Shown in pieces: positions 62,011 to 64,000 of a stretch of 64,000 bases of DNA (its first letter is position 1; every line of letters starts with the position of its first letter). The stretch comes from Streptomyces asoensis (GTDB lineage: Bacteria; Actinomycetota; Actinomycetes; Streptomycetales; Streptomycetaceae): assembly GCF_016860545.1 (NCBI RefSeq), contig NZ_BNEB01000005.1, forward strand, positions 2,232,001 through 2,296,000, in the 5' to 3' direction. The translations under genes were made by a program, and so were the position numbers. The notes below the pieces were generated by a model. The model saw only the letters and a program-made list of their open reading frames with translations, had not been told where the DNA came from and did no database searches.

Positions 62011-62688
62011 TCAGAAGGCCGGCTGGAGCAGTCCGCCGAGCGCGTTGCAGGCGGACACGATCCGCTGCATGTCCCGCTTGGTCAACGACGCGTCCACCGG
62101 CAGAGCGAGCGTCTCGTCGGCGGCCAGCTCGGTCTCCGGAAGCGCCACGCACCGCCGGAACTCGGGCAGCCGGTGCAGGGGCGTCTTCACCGGCACCCGG
62201 CATTCGACTCCCTTGGCCCGCAGGGCCCGTGCGAAGGCGTCCCGGTCGGGCCGGCCGTTCCCGGGCACCCGCACGACGTACTGCTGATACGTGTGTCCGT
62301 CGCCGCCGTCCGGCATCCGCACTCCCCGCAACCGCCCGTCCAGGTAGGCCGCCCGTTCCCGACGCCGCGCGATCTCTTCGTACGGCGCCTCGGACTCCCC
62401 GTGCTCCAGGACCAGCAGTGCGTGCCGCCGCCCCCTCTCGTGCAACCGGCGCACGTCCGCCGGCCGGCCGAAGCGATGCACCACAACGACGCCCGCGGTA
62501 CGGGCAGTTACGACCGCCTCGACCGTGTCCGGAGTCAGGCAGTACGTCACCGGATCCACGTCGGCGAACACCGGCGAAGCGCCCACCAGGGTGACCGCCC
62601 CCGCAACTTCCGCATTCCCGAAGGCCGGTACGACGACCTCGTCACCGACTCCGATGCCGGCGGCCCTGAGCATTGCAGCAGTACCCAT
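62011..62688 (-). CDS. Shortened DegT/DnrJ/EryC1-like protein without the PLP lysine
   Basis: A 225-residue protein that matches DegT-type aminotransferases only in parts. It begins at MGTAAMLRAAGIGVGDEVVVPAFG, which corresponds to about residue 50 of the family, and continues through VGASPVFADVDPVTYCLTPDTV. The segment that should hold the catalytic aspartate (VLEDAA) reads VLEHGES, and the block with the PLP-binding lysine is missing; the C-terminal domain from RRERAAYLDGRL onward is present. No enzyme activity is expected. It could be a decayed gene or a conserved non-enzymatic member. It follows the rRNA operon terminator and precedes tRNA-Thr. Confidence 0.75.
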   Translation of the reverse strand: MGTAAMLRAAGIGVGDEVVVPAFGNAEVAGAVTLVGASPVFADVDPVTYCLTPDTVEAVVTARTAGVVVVHRFGRPADVRRLHERGRRHALLVLEHGESEAPYEEIARRRERAAYLDGRLRGVRMPDGGDGHTYQQYVVRVPGNGRPDRDAFARALRAKGVECRVPVKTPLHRLPEFRRCVALPETELAADETLALPVDASLTKRDMQRIVSACNALGGLLQPAF

Positions 62689-62729
62689 GCCGTGGATGCT
62701 GAGGTCGGAACATGAACGTCAAGTGGCCG

Positions 62730-62779
62730 AAAACAAAAAAGGGTTGGTCCCTGAACCGAAGTTCAGAGACCAACCCTTT
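62730..62779 (-). terminator. rRNA operon terminator
   Basis: Read on the minus strand, a 19-bp stem (62761-62779 with 62738-62756, one G-U wobble) with a TTCG loop is followed by TTTTTTGTTTT. It ends the 23S-5S transcript. Confidence 0.95.
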
Positions 62780-62786
62780 GAATGAT

Positions 62787-62906
62787 TGTTCGGCGGTGTC
62801 CTACTCTCCCACAGGGTCCCCCCTGCAGTACCATCGGCGCTGTAAGGCTTAGCTTCCGGGTTCGGAATGTAACCGGGCGTTTCCCTCACGCTATGACCAC
62901 CGAAAC
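62787..62906 (-). rRNA. 5S ribosomal RNA
   Basis: The minus strand shows a 120-nt 5S rRNA: GTTTCGGTGGTCATAGCG at its 5' end, the internal ACATTCCGAACCCGGAAGC, and GACACCGCCGAACAA at its 3' end, with the terminal stem pairing GTTTCGGTGG against the 3' end. It lies about 85 bp after 23S in the same operon. Confidence 0.97.
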
Positions 62907-62992
62907 ACTATGAAACTGTCCAGCCGCACCATGTGTGGCACATGGGGCTGTTCGTGGTTTCAGAACCAACACAGTGGACGCGAGCAACTGAG

Positions 62993-64000
<1,008 letters not shown>

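Overview
This window is a 64 kb piece of a Streptomyces chromosome. The DNA is very GC-rich, most third codon positions are G or C, GTG and TTG starts are frequent, and intergenic DNA is almost as GC-rich as genes. The gene set and order (rshA-dapF-miaA, miaB, gluABCD, recA-recX, lhr, dpsC, clgR, cinA, pgsA, rimO, ftsK, osaB-osaA-osaC, rRNA operon) match what I recall of the conserved core of S. coelicolor around recA and gluABCD, read in reverse. I see no prophage, insertion sequence, CRISPR array or biosynthetic cluster.

Layout. 1-5.5 kb: the start of an M1 aminopeptidase, then rshA, dapF, a membrane protein and miaA, all on the minus strand. 5.7-13 kb: two small Streptomyces proteins, an extradiol-dioxygenase-like protein behind miaB, a NarL-type two-component pair, and a cation/proton antiporter with its regulatory subunit. 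13-14 kb: about 1 kb without a gene, filled with tandem and degenerate repeats. 14-21.4 kb: a MazG-like pyrophosphohydrolase, a TAXI solute receptor, an OmpR-type two-component pair, and the gluABCD glutamate ABC transporter. 21.5-28.6 kb: a flavin monooxygenase, a cysteine dioxygenase-rhodanese pair preceded by a small Cys-rich leader ORF, an FtsX-like permease and its ArsR-like partner. 28.7-36.7 kb: recX and recA, several membrane proteins, AzlCD exporter genes and an AraC regulator. 36.8-45.9 kb: lhr, a Nei-type glycosylase, an SDR, dpsC, clgR and cinA. 45.9-52.1 kb: pgsA, rimO, a RodZ-like protein and ftsK. 52.3-61.8 kb: the osaB, osaA and osaC osmotic-stress genes. 61.86-64 kb: tRNA-Thr, a shortened DegT-like protein, 5S rRNA and the 3' third of 23S rRNA.

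How genes work together. recA-recX, lhr, the Nei glycosylase, dpsC and clgR form a DNA-damage and stress neighbourhood. recA carries two promoter signatures, a LexA-type box and a RecA-NDp (PafBC-type) motif. rshA adds (p)ppGpp control. osaA (a kinase with ten tandem HAMP-like repeats), osaB and osaC belong together in osmoadaptation. Cysteine dioxygenase and rhodanese overlap and probably oxidise or detoxify cysteine sulfur.

The most interesting signal is at 23813-24030: a promoter, a short ORF ending in a Cys-x-Cys-x-x-x-Cys segment right before its stop, and a hairpin that begins at that stop, all just upstream of cysteine dioxygenase. It looks like a cysteine-sensing attenuator. Other points of note are the 100-bp tandem repeat at 13.06-13.26 kb, a six-unit 24-bp repeat behind miaB, an extradiol-like protein without its metal-binding histidines, a DegT-like protein without its PLP lysine, and a possible leaderless, operator-overlapped promoter for the SDR.
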